64,000 nt of DNA from Brachybacterium muris (GTDB lineage: Bacteria > Actinomycetota > Actinomycetes > Actinomycetales > Dermabacteraceae). Positions within the stretch are counted from its first letter, which is position 1. Each line of letters opens with the position of its first letter. Positions 9,643-18,435 of the stretch are shown here, in pieces. The DNA lies in assembly GCF_016907455.1 (NCBI RefSeq), contig NZ_JAFBCB010000001.1, positions 2,294,001-2,358,000 on the forward strand, written 5' to 3'. A model generated the notes under the pieces. The model searched no databases, was not told where the DNA came from, and saw only the letters and a list, made by a program, of their open reading frames with translations. Both the position numbers and the translations under genes were made by a program.

Positions 9643-10635
9643 TCAGCGCCCTGCGGCACGTTCGATGCGCCGGACGTCGGCAGCGGCCTCGCCGTCGAGC
9701 TCGAGCACCACCGCCGAGGGGCGGGGCCCCCGACGGACGGCGGCGAGCAAGCCCCGCATGCCGACGTCGAACAGGTCCCCACGGTGGCGCACCAGCCGCA
9801 CGAGCCACCCCAGAGCAGTGCGACCGCCGTACAGCACCTTCTCCTTCGGGGTGAATGACGAGGTGCGCGCCAGTGCCCAGATCCGGTTGCGCACATCGAA
9901 GTAGAAGCGGGATCCGGGATTGGCCTGGGCGTCCCCGAATCGCGCGGTGCGATGCTCCACCACCGAGGCCGGCACGTGGATCCCGCGGCCGTGCCGCAGC
10001 AGTCGCCCCGTGTGCTCGAAGTCGTCGGACCAGATGAAGTAGTCGGCGTACGGCAGCCCGAGGCGGCGCACGTCCTCGGCGTTCAGCAGGGCGGAGACAT
10101 AGCTGGCGGTGCGGATGGGGCGGCCGCCGGCGCGAGCGGCGTCGCGCTTGTCCTCGGTGGAGGAGCCCATGCGGGTGCGGGGCCGGTTCATCGGGTGGTC
10201 GCGCCCGTCGGTCCACACTGCACGCGAACTGAGCACGCTCAGCCGCACGGGCGAGAGCTCCAGTGCATCGAGCAGTGCCTTCAGTGCGCTGGGCCGCGGG
10301 ATGGTGTCGTCGTCCATCACCCACACCCAGTCCGCCTCATGGCGCACCAGCGCACGGGCGATCCCGGCGGCGAAACCACCGGCTCCCCCCACGTTCCGGC
10401 GCAGATGCACCACGTCGGCACCCACCGCGTGCTGGTCGGCGACGCGCCCGGAGGCGTCGGTGGACGCGTTGTCGATCACCACCACGGCGTCGGGCCGCCG
10501 CTCCTGGGCGGCGAGGGCATCCAGGCACTCCGAGAGCAGCTGTTCGCGGTTGTAGGTGACGACCACCGCCACGACGCGCTGGGCGGACGCCTCCGCGTGC
10601 GCGGTCTCGCTGCTGGTGCTGGGGGGATGGGTCAC
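9643..10635 (-). CDS. glfT1: GlfT1-like glycosyltransferase family 2
   Basis: 330-aa GT2 enzyme. Motifs: VVAVVVTYNREQLLSECL, VVVIDNASTDASG, NVGGAGGFAAGI and WVWVMDDDTIP with the DDD metal site, then DYFIWSDDFEHTGR. The GGAGGFAAG plus DDD combination is typical of mycobacterial GlfT1 (Rv3782) and rhamnosyl/galactofuranosyl relatives, which add the first Galf residues to the lipid-linked starter. GTG start with AGGAGG upstream. First gene of the minus-strand galactan operon, divergent from the LCP gene. Confidence 0.85.
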   Translation of the reverse strand: MTHPPSTSSETAHAEASAQRVVAVVVTYNREQLLSECLDALAAQERRPDAVVVIDNASTDASGRVADQHAVGADVVHLRRNVGGAGGFAAGIARALVRHEADWVWVMDDDTIPRPSALKALLDALELSPVRLSVLSSRAVWTDGRDHPMNRPRTRMGSSTEDKRDAARAGGRPIRTASYVSALLNAEDVRRLGLPYADYFIWSDDFEHTGRLLRHGRGIHVPASVVEHRTARFGDAQANPGSRFYFDVRNRIWALARTSSFTPKEKVLYGGRTALGWLVRLVRHRGDLFDVGMRGLLAAVRRGPRPSAVVLELDGEAAADVRRIERAAGR

Positions 10636-10924
10636 TGCGCCTCCTGCGGTCGATGTGGCCGCCCGAGCGGCGCGTGACCAGTGTACGGATCAGGCTTGCC
10701 GCAGCCGGTCAGCCACGAGGACACGGTGTGAAGGTTCGTAGCAGGTGCCGGGGACGGCATGCGGGAGGGCCTCCCGGCAGCAGCCCGTTACGGCTCGGCA
10801 CCCGGGTGGAGGGGCTACCCTGTCCACCGCGGCGGCCGCCGCGACTGCGCGTCCGGATCGGGCCCCTCACCGCACCGATCCGGGATCTCGCTCCATGTAC
10901 GGCTCAGGGAAGGGGGCACCGGCA
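10636..10924. promoter_or_regulatory. Divergent intergenic region between glfT1-like and LCP genes
   Basis: 289 bp without a convincing gene. It must hold the promoters for the galactan operon (leftward) and the LCP gene (rightward). A TANNNT box, TACCCT at 10817-10822, is a possible -10 for the rightward gene; no clear -35 is visible. Open frames crossing this region look like compositional artefacts. Confidence 0.4.
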
Positions 10925-12232
10925 GTGTCCGAGGAGGATCCACCCCAGGCCCCTGGCCCCGACACCCCGCGTCCCTCGGGGCACCGAGCTCGGGCCGGAG
11001 GGAGCGCACGCCCGGTCCCCCGGGTTCCCCGCGGCACGCGCCGCACTGCCGGGCCACGCGCAGGCGGCGCCCCTACCCGTCCCCTGCCCCGACAGCCTCA
11101 CGGGCCGGCCACCACCGCCCCGGTGCCCGTGCAGGGCCCTGGTTCCGATCCCACGGCAGGTGCTGGCACCGGTGAATCCCCCCGGGGCCGGAGCGCTGCG
11201 CCCGTCCGGGCTGCCCGTCCGGGCTCCCACGCGATCCCCGACACTCCGATGGAGCAGGGCCCACCGCCCCCCGGTCCGCGACGGCCCCGACGCCGTTCAC
11301 GCGCACCGCGCCCTCTCCGGCCCGGCGCCACCCTGCTGGCACTGCTGCTGGTCATCGTCCTGGGCTGGGGCGCCGGACTCGTGCTGTGGGCCGACAGCCG
11401 CATCGAGCACGTCGACGCCCTCTCGGGTCGCGCTGACACCCCCGGCACCACCTACCTGATCGCCGGTTCGGACCGCCGCGACGGCGAGGCCGTCGCGGAC
11501 GACGGCACCCAGGGGGTGCGTGCCGACACCATGATGCTGCTGCACAAGGCCCCCAACGGCTCCAGCTACCTGGTCTCCCTCCCCCGCGACACCCTGGTGG
11601 AGATCCCCGGCCACGGCCGGTACAAGCTCAACGCCGCCTTCGCCTTCGGCGGGGCACCGCTGCTGGTGGAGACCGTGGAGGACTTCACGGGACTGTCCGT
11701 GGACCACTACGTGGAGATCGGCTTCGACGGCGTGCAGAACGTGGTGGACGCCGTGGGGCACGTGAACCTGTGCATCGACCGGGACGTCGACGATGAGCGC
11801 TCCGGGCTGAGGATGACCGAGGGCTGTCACGATGTGGGCGGTGAGCAGGCCCTCGCCTTCGTGCGGGCCCGCTACTTCGACCCGACGGCCGACCTGGGCC
11901 GTCAGCAGCGTCAGCAGCAGTTCGTGGGGGCGCTGATGGACCGGATGTCCTCCCCCGGCGTGCTGCTGAACCCGGTCTCGCAGGTGCGCCTGGCGGGAGC
12001 CGGATCCGCTGCCCTCACCACCAGCGAGGGCACCGGGATCATCGATGTCGGCCGCATGGCGCTGTCGGCGCGTGGTGCGATGGCCGACGGGGCCATGCCC
12101 GTACTGCCCATCGAGGATCCTGCCTTCCAGACCCGCCACTCCGGGGTGGCGATCCTCACCGACGAGGACGATGTGGCCGCGTTCTTCGGCGCGATCGCCG
12201 ACGGCAGCGCCGAGGTGCCAGCAGGCGGCTGA
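10925..12232 (+). CDS. LCP (LytR-CpsA-Psr) family wall-glycopolymer ligase
   Basis: 435-aa membrane-anchored enzyme that transfers glycopolymers from their polyprenyl carrier to peptidoglycan outside the membrane. It has a long Pro/Arg/Gly-rich cytoplasmic tail (1-130), one helix (about 135-155) and an extracellular LCP domain with YLIAGSDRR, GVRADTMMLLH, VSLPRDTLV, KLNAAFAFGG and ALAFVRARYFD. The conserved Arg and Asp residues for the pyrophosphate-lipid head group are present. Start GTG 10925 is chosen because AAGGGGG lies 8 bases upstream; ATG 10895 in frame is an alternative. It could attach the galactan or the Pse-containing polymer. Confidence 0.88.
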   Translation: MSEEDPPQAPGPDTPRPSGHRARAGGSARPVPRVPRGTRRTAGPRAGGAPTRPLPRQPHGPATTAPVPVQGPGSDPTAGAGTGESPRGRSAAPVRAARPGSHAIPDTPMEQGPPPPGPRRPRRRSRAPRPLRPGATLLALLLVIVLGWGAGLVLWADSRIEHVDALSGRADTPGTTYLIAGSDRRDGEAVADDGTQGVRADTMMLLHKAPNGSSYLVSLPRDTLVEIPGHGRYKLNAAFAFGGAPLLVETVEDFTGLSVDHYVEIGFDGVQNVVDAVGHVNLCIDRDVDDERSGLRMTEGCHDVGGEQALAFVRARYFDPTADLGRQQRQQQFVGALMDRMSSPGVLLNPVSQVRLAGAGSAALTTSEGTGIIDVGRMALSARGAMADGAMPVLPIEDPAFQTRHSGVAILTDEDDVAAFFGAIADGSAEVPAGG

Positions 12233-12244
12233 GCCGAGCCGAAC

Positions 12245-12952
12245 TCAGCGGAAGAGCATGTCGATGACGATGTTCACCGAGTTGAGCACCGACTGGCCCT
12301 TGGACCGCGAGTAGTCGGTGTACAGGATGTGCACCGGGTGCTCCCGCACGGTGAGGCGGTGGCGGCCGATCTCCTCGACGATCTCGGAGGCGTGCGCCAT
12401 CCGGTTCTGCTCGATGGTGATCTTCTCGCAGGCCTCGCGCCCGAGCACCCGCAGCCCGTTGTGGGCATCGGTGAGCTTCACACCGCTGGTGAGGTTCGAG
12501 TAGTGGACCGCGCCCCACAGCACGAGGCGTTTGATCAGTCCCGGCTTCGTGCGCCCGTCCAGGAACCGTGAGCCCAGCACCACATCCACTCCCTCCGCCT
12601 CACGCAGGGCGATCATGGCGGCGGCGTCCTCCACCTGGTGCTGGCCATCGGAATCGAAGGTGACGATCTGGCGCATGGCAGGATCGCGCAGCGCGTAGTC
12701 GATGCCCGTCTTCAGCGCGGCGCCCTGACCCATGTTGTACGGGTGACGCACCACGGCGGCGCCGGCCTCGGCTGCGATCCGGGCGGAGTCGTCGTGGCTT
12801 CCGTCGTCCACGCACACCACCAGGGGGTAGCGCGTGCGCAGGTCCCGGATCACGTCACCGACGACGGTGCCCTCGTTGAACAGCGGCACCACGAACCAGG
12901 TGGTGTCGGCCCCGGGCGCGGACAGTTCGCGCGAGGGGGCAGCGCTGTTCAT
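12245..12952 (-). CDS. Glycosyltransferase family 2 (polyprenyl-phosphate sugar synthase-like)
   Basis: 235-aa GT2 enzyme of the DPM1/GtrB type, expected to move a sugar from a nucleotide donor to polyprenyl phosphate. Motifs: WFVVPLFNEGTVVGDVI, VCVDDGSHDDSARIA, MGQGAALKTGIDYAL, TFDSDGQHQVED and LGSRFLDGRTKPG. There is no C-terminal membrane domain. Start ATG 12952 follows AGGAGAACCC. It diverges from a DUF2304 membrane protein 68 bp away, a pairing common in actinobacteria, where the partner probably supplies the membrane part. Confidence 0.85.
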   Translation of the reverse strand: MNSAAPSRELSAPGADTTWFVVPLFNEGTVVGDVIRDLRTRYPLVVCVDDGSHDDSARIAAEAGAAVVRHPYNMGQGAALKTGIDYALRDPAMRQIVTFDSDGQHQVEDAAAMIALREAEGVDVVLGSRFLDGRTKPGLIKRLVLWGAVHYSNLTSGVKLTDAHNGLRVLGREACEKITIEQNRMAHASEIVEEIGRHRLTVREHPVHILYTDYSRSKGQSVLNSVNIVIDMLFR

Positions 12953-13008
12953 GGGTTCTCCTCGTGCTCGGGGTGGTCGGCGGTCGATACCCGTACGCCC
13001 GAGGAGGA

Positions 13009-13014
13009 TAACCT
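13009..13014 (+). promoter_or_regulatory. -10 box for a leaderless start of the DUF2304 gene
   Basis: TAACCT ends 6 bases before the GTG at 13021 and no Shine-Dalgarno sequence lies between. This matches the TANNNT-N6-8-start pattern seen at several other genes in the window. Confidence 0.5.
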
Positions 13015-13020
13015 GTCGCC

Positions 13021-13524
13021 GTGGACAATCTCCTTCAGGCTCTCGGCCCGACGGTCGGGGTGAGCGGGCGCACATTCATCATCCAGTTGCTGCTGATGGC
13101 AGGGATCGTGGTGATCGTCGCCTGGCTCTTCATCAAGCGCGGCGCGAAGCAGCTGGCGGTCCGCCGGCTGCTGGTCATCGCATTCGCTGTGTTCGCTGTG
13201 CTCACGGTCCTGTTCCCCACCGTCCTCACCCGGGTGGCGAACCTGGTGGGCGTAGGACGAGGAGCCGACCTGCTGCTCTACACGACCGTCCTGGTCCTGC
13301 TGGGATTCCTGGCGCTCCAGGAGGCCCGGACGAAGTCCGCGGAGAAGCGCACCACCTATCTGGCCCGGCGCCTGGCGATCGACGAGGCCGAACCAGCCGT
13401 GCAGTACCGAGAGCGCTCGCTGAGCGCGCATCGGCCCGCGGTGCAGGGACCTGAGCGATCCCTGGACGTCCACCGAGACCTCCCCCACCACCCTGAGCGG
13501 ACCCCTGACGAGCAGTACGGATGA
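13021..13524 (+). CDS. DUF2304 family small membrane protein
   Basis: 167-aa protein with three hydrophobic helices (about 18-38, 48-66 and 78-98) followed by a charged cytoplasmic tail. This fits DUF2304 proteins, which are usually next to DPM1-like glycosyltransferases; here one is encoded divergently 68 bp away. GTG start; the stop overlaps the next gene as ATGA. Probably helps membrane sugar transfer or flipping; biochemical role unknown. Confidence 0.75.
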   Translation: MDNLLQALGPTVGVSGRTFIIQLLLMAGIVVIVAWLFIKRGAKQLAVRRLLVIAFAVFAVLTVLFPTVLTRVANLVGVGRGADLLLYTTVLVLLGFLALQEARTKSAEKRTTYLARRLAIDEAEPAVQYRERSLSAHRPAVQGPERSLDVHRDLPHHPERTPDEQYG

Positions 13525-15494
13525 CCGACCTGTTCCATCTCGTCATCGCGGTCCTCCTCGTCCTGGTCGCTGCGTACCTGCCCGGCTTCTGGACGGTCAG
13601 GGCACTAGCAGGATCTCGACTCCTGGCACTGTCCCTGGCCCCGGCGATCAGCGCCGCGGTGGCCGGGATCGGAGCGATGGTCGCACCGGTGGTCGGACTC
13701 GACTGGTCATGGCTGTCGTTCGCAGGGTCCGGCGCGGTCCTCGTCCTGGCGGCGTGGATCCTCGCCCGCCGCGGCGTGCGACTTCCCGCCACACTGCTCG
13801 ACGGGCCCCTGGTGGCCCGCCGCTCCCCCGCGGCCCTGGTGGCCTGGATCGGCGCCCTCACCGCAGCACTCGCGGTGACCATCGGCCCCATCGCCGCCCG
13901 TGCCGGCCGACCCGATGCCGTCCTGGAGCGCTACGACACGCTGTTCCACCTCACGGCACTGACATACATCCGCGAGACCGGCAACGCCTCGAGCCTGAAC
14001 CTGAACGCGGTGGCGAACACCGCAGGCCGTCCGGCCTCCTACCCCGCTGCCTTCCATGACCTCGCCGCACTGGTTCCCCTCGTCGACATCCCGATCGTGC
14101 TCAACGGCACGGTGCTCGCCCTGGCGCTGGTGCCCTGGATCCTGGGGACGGCACTGCTGGCACGGGTGGTGTTCCCCCGAGTGACGTGGGCGCCGCCCGC
14201 CGTCGCCCTGGTCGCGACGCTGATCCCCGCGAGCCCCGTGAACCTGTGGATCCACCTCTCCCCGGTCCCGAACCTCGCCGGCTTCGCGGCCCTGTCCGGG
14301 GCACTGGCCGGCGCCGTGGCGCTGTGGACCGCTCTTGCGGCCCAGGCGGATCCTGCGCCGCAAGAGGCGGCATGTCCCCCTCGGGGCGGGATCGCACCGG
14401 CCCCTGCACGGCAGGCTGTCATCGCGGCGCTCCTCGCCATCGGCCTGGCAGGAGCAGGGCTCGCCCTCCTGCATCCGAACGTCGCTGTCACGGCCCTGAT
14501 CCTGCTGGCAGTGCTGACGACGGTGACGGGGCTCCCCCAGTGGCGGAGGCGACCCTGGCTGATCGCCGTGCCGGTGCTGGCGATGCTCCCTGTGGCCGTC
14601 CTGGCCTACACCCCGCTCGGCGCGCGGGTGACGGGTTTCGCCGGTGGTCTCCAGGTGCCGTGGTGGAACGCCCTCGCCGAGGTCGGCCTGGGACTGCTGA
14701 CCGTGTGGCCGATGGCCCTCGGCGTGGTCATGGCCGCCCTGTGGTGGCCGGGTCTGGTGACAGCACTGCGCACCCCGCAGCGGTGGCTCACCGTGGCTTG
14801 GCTCGTGCTTGCCGTCATGTACCTCGACGCAGCGGTGGACTCGCCCCTGAACTTGTCGGTGCTTTACTTCCGCGGTCAGGACCGGATAGCCATCCCGCTG
14901 GCGATGCTGTCGGCACTGCTCGTGGTCCCCGGGCTGCAGGCGTGGGCGGGCCTGCTGCGGCGGACCCTCGACGTGGATGCTGCGCGCGGACGCCGGCCTG
15001 TGATCGCTGTGCTAGTCGTCCTCGCGACGGTGGCGGCCCTCTCCTCGATCCCGACGCGTCTGGACAACGCCGCCAAGAACCTCGCGGAGCACTACCCGGG
15101 CAGAGGTCGCTTCCTGCAGGCCGACGAGCTCGCGCAGTTCGCACGCACCGCCCCGCAGCTGGACCGCGACCGGTCCATCCTCGCCAGCCCGTACTCCGGC
15201 GCGGCCCACATGTACGCACTGCACGGACTGCCCGCATACCTGCCCGTCGCCGGAGTCGCGCTGAACGACTCCGACCGGGCCGCGATCGAGGCGGTACCGC
15301 TGGCCGGCTCCTCCCCCGCGCACTGCCGCGCACTGCTCGACCAGGGCATCGGCTACGTGTACCAGGAAAGGCTGCTCTACCAGTTCGACCCCGCGTTCAG
15401 GTCCATCGGTGAACGCGGGGACGATCTGGGGACGGTCGTGTTCGAGACCGAGCACTCCCGGCTCATCCGGATCGAGTGCGATCCGGGGCAGTGA
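13521..15494 (+). CDS. DUF6541-type polytopic membrane protein
   Basis: 657-aa protein made almost wholly of hydrophobic helices (roughly 14), with a large loop around residues 110-170 (LERYDTLFHLTALTYIRETGNASSL) and a soluble C-terminal part (about 520-657). This resembles the DUF6541 and GT-C-like proteins of actinobacterial wall-glycan loci, which are thought to use polyprenyl-phosphate sugars outside the membrane. A DTLFH acidic segment in the first loop would fit a GT-C active site, but that is inference. Translationally coupled to the DUF2304 gene. Confidence 0.7.
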   Translation: MTDLFHLVIAVLLVLVAAYLPGFWTVRALAGSRLLALSLAPAISAAVAGIGAMVAPVVGLDWSWLSFAGSGAVLVLAAWILARRGVRLPATLLDGPLVARRSPAALVAWIGALTAALAVTIGPIAARAGRPDAVLERYDTLFHLTALTYIRETGNASSLNLNAVANTAGRPASYPAAFHDLAALVPLVDIPIVLNGTVLALALVPWILGTALLARVVFPRVTWAPPAVALVATLIPASPVNLWIHLSPVPNLAGFAALSGALAGAVALWTALAAQADPAPQEAACPPRGGIAPAPARQAVIAALLAIGLAGAGLALLHPNVAVTALILLAVLTTVTGLPQWRRRPWLIAVPVLAMLPVAVLAYTPLGARVTGFAGGLQVPWWNALAEVGLGLLTVWPMALGVVMAALWWPGLVTALRTPQRWLTVAWLVLAVMYLDAAVDSPLNLSVLYFRGQDRIAIPLAMLSALLVVPGLQAWAGLLRRTLDVDAARGRRPVIAVLVVLATVAALSSIPTRLDNAAKNLAEHYPGRGRFLQADELAQFARTAPQLDRDRSILASPYSGAAHMYALHGLPAYLPVAGVALNDSDRAAIEAVPLAGSSPAHCRALLDQGIGYVYQERLLYQFDPAFRSIGERGDDLGTVVFETEHSRLIRIECDPGQ

Positions 15495-15508
15495 CCCTCA
15501 GACAGGAG

Positions 15509-16636
15509 TCAGCCTGCCACGGCCACCCGGGTCGCCTCGATGACGCGTTCGACATCGGAGTCGGTGAGCGCCGGGAACATCGGCAGTGAGATCTCGCGCC
15601 GGTAGTATTCCTCCGCCACGGGGCACATCCCCCGCTGATAGCCGAGATCCTCGAAGACCGGATGCCAGTACGCCGGAATGTAGTTGACCTGCACCCCGAT
15701 GCCCTGCTCACGCAGGGAGTCGAAGATCGAACGGCGACGCTCGGCCGGGACCCGCAAGGGGTAGAGGTGCCATGCGGGTGCCGCCCCCTGCGGGGCGACC
15801 GGGATGTCGACTCCCTCGAGGTCGCCCAGGGCCTCGTCGTACGCAGCCTTGATCTCCGCTCGCCGGGCCACGAACTGGTCCAGGCGCTCGAGCTGACTGG
15901 TGCCGAGAGCGCACAGCACGTCCGGGAGGCGGTAGTTCAGGCCGAACGCGTGGACCTCCTGATGCCAGGGTCCCTCGTCGGGGTAGCGCTGCATCGCACG
16001 GTCGCGGACCAGTCCGTGGTTCTTGAACGAGACCGCCCGAGCGGCGAGCTCGGCGTCGGCCGTCACCACAGCACCGCCCTCGGTGGTGGTCAGGTTCTTC
16101 GTGGGGAAGAACGAGTAGGTGGTGAGGTCGGCCAGCGAGCCCACCGGGGCACCGTCCAGGGTGGATCCGATCGAGTGCGCGGCGTCCTCGAGGAGTAGCA
16201 GATCATGGCGGGAGGTGATCCCACGCAGAGCCGGGGCGTCCACCGGCACGCCGGCGTAGTCGACACCTGCCACCACCCGGGTGCGCTCGGTGACTGCGGC
16301 CTCCACGGCGGACGGGTCCAGATTGCCGGTGGCGGGGTCGACGTCGGCGAACACGATCTTCGCGCCGAGCAGTGCTGCGGTGGCAGCGGTGGCCACGAAG
16401 GTCAGCGGCGTGGTGATGACCTCGTCGCCAGGTTCGATGCCCGCAGCGGCGTAGGCGACGTGGAGCGCGGCGGTCCCGGAGGTGACGGAGACCGCGTGGT
16501 CCACGCCGGCGCGCGCCGCGACGGCGGTCTCGAATCGCTCGACCTCAGGACCGGTGGTCAACCAGTCGCTGTTCAGGGCGTCGGTGACAGCAGCGATGTC
16601 GCTGGCGTCGATGGACTGACGACCGTAGGGAAGCAC
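15509..16636 (-). CDS. pseC: PseC: UDP-4-keto-6-deoxy-AltNAc aminotransferase
   Basis: 375-aa PLP aminotransferase of the DegT/DnrJ/EryC1 family, step 2 of CMP-pseudaminic acid synthesis. Motifs: YGRQSID, DWLTTGPEVERFE, SGTAALHVAY, LLLEDAAHSIGS and SFFPTKNLTTTEGG, where K180 should form the PLP Schiff base. The N-terminal YGRQ and the FFPTKN(L/I)TTTEGG form are characteristic of PseC rather than generic sugar aminotransferases. Its GTG start directly follows the pseB stop with no gap, so the two are co-translated. Confidence 0.92.
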   Translation of the reverse strand: MLPYGRQSIDASDIAAVTDALNSDWLTTGPEVERFETAVAARAGVDHAVSVTSGTAALHVAYAAAGIEPGDEVITTPLTFVATAATAALLGAKIVFADVDPATGNLDPSAVEAAVTERTRVVAGVDYAGVPVDAPALRGITSRHDLLLLEDAAHSIGSTLDGAPVGSLADLTTYSFFPTKNLTTTEGGAVVTADAELAARAVSFKNHGLVRDRAMQRYPDEGPWHQEVHAFGLNYRLPDVLCALGTSQLERLDQFVARRAEIKAAYDEALGDLEGVDIPVAPQGAAPAWHLYPLRVPAERRRSIFDSLREQGIGVQVNYIPAYWHPVFEDLGYQRGMCPVAEEYYRREISLPMFPALTDSDVERVIEATRVAVAG

Positions 16637-17626
16637 TCAGATCCCTCCCTCGATGATCTCGGCGATCTGCTCCTGGGTGTACCACTGGTCGTTGGAGTCC
16701 GAGCGGAAGAAGAACCCGGGCTCGACCGGCACGGCGCCCTCGGGGGCCTTGTAGCCCCAGGTCGCGAGGTCGGGCTGGATGATGAAGTACTTGCCGTCCT
16801 CGATGATGACCGCGCGGCGGCCCTCCTCGGGGCTGATCATCTCCTCGTGGAGCTTCTCGCCGGGACGCAGGCCCACGTCGACCATCTCGGCGCCGGGCAC
16901 GACGGCCTGGGCGAGGTCGGTGACCTTCATGGAGGGGATGCGTGGCACGAGCAGCTCGCCGCCCTGCATGAGCTCGAAGGTGTCGATGACCATCTGCACG
17001 GCCTGCGGCAGGGTGATGAAGAAGCGGGTGCAGGTCATGTCCGTGATCGGCAGCGGCTTGCCCTCCTCGCCGAGGCGGCGGAAGAAGGGGATGACCGAGC
17101 CGCGCGAGCCCATCACGTTGCCGTAGCGCACCACGGCGAAGCGGGTGTCGTAGCTGGCGGCGTAGTGGTTGCCCGTGATGAAGAGCTTGTCGGCGGTGAG
17201 CTTGGTGGCGCCGTAGAGGTTGATCGGGCTGGAGGCCTTGTCGGTGGACAGGGCCACGACCTTCTTCACGCCGGCGTCGATGGACGCCTCGATGACGTTC
17301 TGGCTGCCGAGGATGTTGGTCTTGACGAACTCGAAGGGGTTGTACTCCGCGGTGTCGACCTGCTTGAGCGCGGCGGCGTGGACGACGTAGTCCACGTCCT
17401 TCAGCGCACGGGCGAGGCGGCGCTCGTCGCGGATGTCACCGATGAACCAGCGCAGTCGCGGATCATTGCCGAACTGGTTGCGCACCTCGTACTGCTTCAA
17501 CTCGTCCCGGGAGAAGACGACGACCCGTCGCGGGTTGTGGTTGTCGAGCACTTCACGCAGGAAGGCCTTGCCGAAGGAGCCGGTCCCACCGGTGATGAGG
17601 ATGGAGGCACCGTTGAGGAGCGACAT
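16637..17626 (-). CDS. pseB: PseB: UDP-GlcNAc 4,6-dehydratase (inverting)
   Basis: 329-aa short-chain dehydrogenase-type enzyme, step 1 of pseudaminic acid synthesis. NAD(P)-binding GGTGSFGK lies at 13-20, with STDKASSPINLYGATKLTAD and YGNVMGSRGSVIPFF further on. These are diagnostic of inverting C5-epimerising dehydratases (FlaA1/PseB). ATG 17626 follows AAAGAGA; the frame is open 28 codons upstream but without a good start signal. Divergent from the SpsF-type gene with 71 bp between. Confidence 0.94.
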   Translation of the reverse strand: MSLLNGASILITGGTGSFGKAFLREVLDNHNPRRVVVFSRDELKQYEVRNQFGNDPRLRWFIGDIRDERRLARALKDVDYVVHAAALKQVDTAEYNPFEFVKTNILGSQNVIEASIDAGVKKVVALSTDKASSPINLYGATKLTADKLFITGNHYAASYDTRFAVVRYGNVMGSRGSVIPFFRRLGEEGKPLPITDMTCTRFFITLPQAVQMVIDTFELMQGGELLVPRIPSMKVTDLAQAVVPGAEMVDVGLRPGEKLHEEMISPEEGRRAVIIEDGKYFIIQPDLATWGYKAPEGAVPVEPGFFFRSDSNDQWYTQEQIAEIIEGGI

Positions 17627-17681
17627 GCGGATCTCTTTCGTCGACGGGGTTGGGGCGGCACCCGGGCGACCCGGGACGCGC

Positions 17682-17696
17682 GTGCCATTATGGCAC
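17682..17696. promoter_or_regulatory. Palindrome over the putative -10 of the spsF-type gene
   Basis: GTGCCATTATGGCAC is a perfect 6-bp inverted repeat around a 3-base centre. CATTAT (17686-17691) within it lies 6 bases before the GTG start at 17698, so it may be the -10 of a leaderless transcript with an overlapping operator. No known regulator is implied. Confidence 0.35.
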
Positions 17697-17697
17697 G

Positions 17698-18435
17698 GTG
17701 ACCGATACACGAACCGTCGCAGTGATCCAAGCTCGTACAGGCTCCTCCCGCCTCCCCGGGAAGGTGCTCCGGCCGCTCGGCGGCCGACCGGTCCTGGGGT
17801 GGATGGTGCGGGCCGCCCGCGCCGCCTCGGGCATCGAGGACGTCGTGGTGGCGACGTCCACCGCCCCCGGGGACGACGCCGTCGCCGAGCTCGGCGAGGA
17901 GCTGGGCGTGCAGGTGGTCCGCGGCAGCGAGGACGACGTCCTCTCCCGCTTCGTGCTCGCCCTGGAGGAGACCGGGGCCGATGCGGTGGTGCGCCTGACC
18001 GCGGACTGCCCGCTGGCGGACCCCTCGCTGATCTCCGCCGTGGTGGGGCTGTGGAAGGCCGATCCCTCGCTGGACTACACCGCGACCACGCTGGTGCGCA
18101 CGCTGCCGCGCGGCCTGGACGTCGAGCTCGCCTCGCGGGAGGCGCTGCTGACGGCCGATGCGGAGGCCGAGAGCTTCCACCGCACGCACGTCACCTCCTA
18201 TCTCTACGACTCCAAGCGCTACTTCCGCACCATGGGCCTGGTCGTCCAGCCGGCCGCGAACGACCTGCGGGTGACCCTGGACACCGTCGAGGACGGCGAG
18301 ATGCTCGACGCCGTCGTCGCCGAGCTCGGGGACCGCGCGCCGGCGTGGCACGAGGTGGTGGACCTGCTGCGCTCGCGCCCCGACATCACGCGGATCAACG
18401 CGGGCGTGCGCCAGAAGAAGCTGGCCGACGGATGA
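17698..18435 (+). CDS. SpsF-type cytidylyltransferase (probable CMP-Pse synthetase, PseF role)
   Basis: 245-aa nucleotidyltransferase with the N-terminal signature VAVIQARTGSSRLPGKVL, then RLTADCPLADPSLI and LRVTLDTVEDGEML. These fit SpsF-like members of the acylneuraminate cytidylyltransferase group. In nonulosonate loci without a classical PseF/NeuA, SpsF proteins activate the sugar with CTP; that role is inferred from the complete set of other Pse enzymes around it. GTG start; its stop overlaps the next start as ATGA. Confidence 0.85.
   Translation: MTDTRTVAVIQARTGSSRLPGKVLRPLGGRPVLGWMVRAARAASGIEDVVVATSTAPGDDAVAELGEELGVQVVRGSEDDVLSRFVLALEETGADAVVRLTADCPLADPSLISAVVGLWKADPSLDYTATTLVRTLPRGLDVELASREALLTADAEAESFHRTHVTSYLYDSKRYFRTMGLVVQPAANDLRVTLDTVEDGEMLDAVVAELGDRAPAWHEVVDLLRSRPDITRINAGVRQKKLADG

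Noticed and set aside
10745..10924. Longer N-terminus for the LCP protein
   Set aside because: No ribosome binding site at 10745 and Arg/Pro-rich residues; the GTG at 10925 has a strong AAGGGGG.
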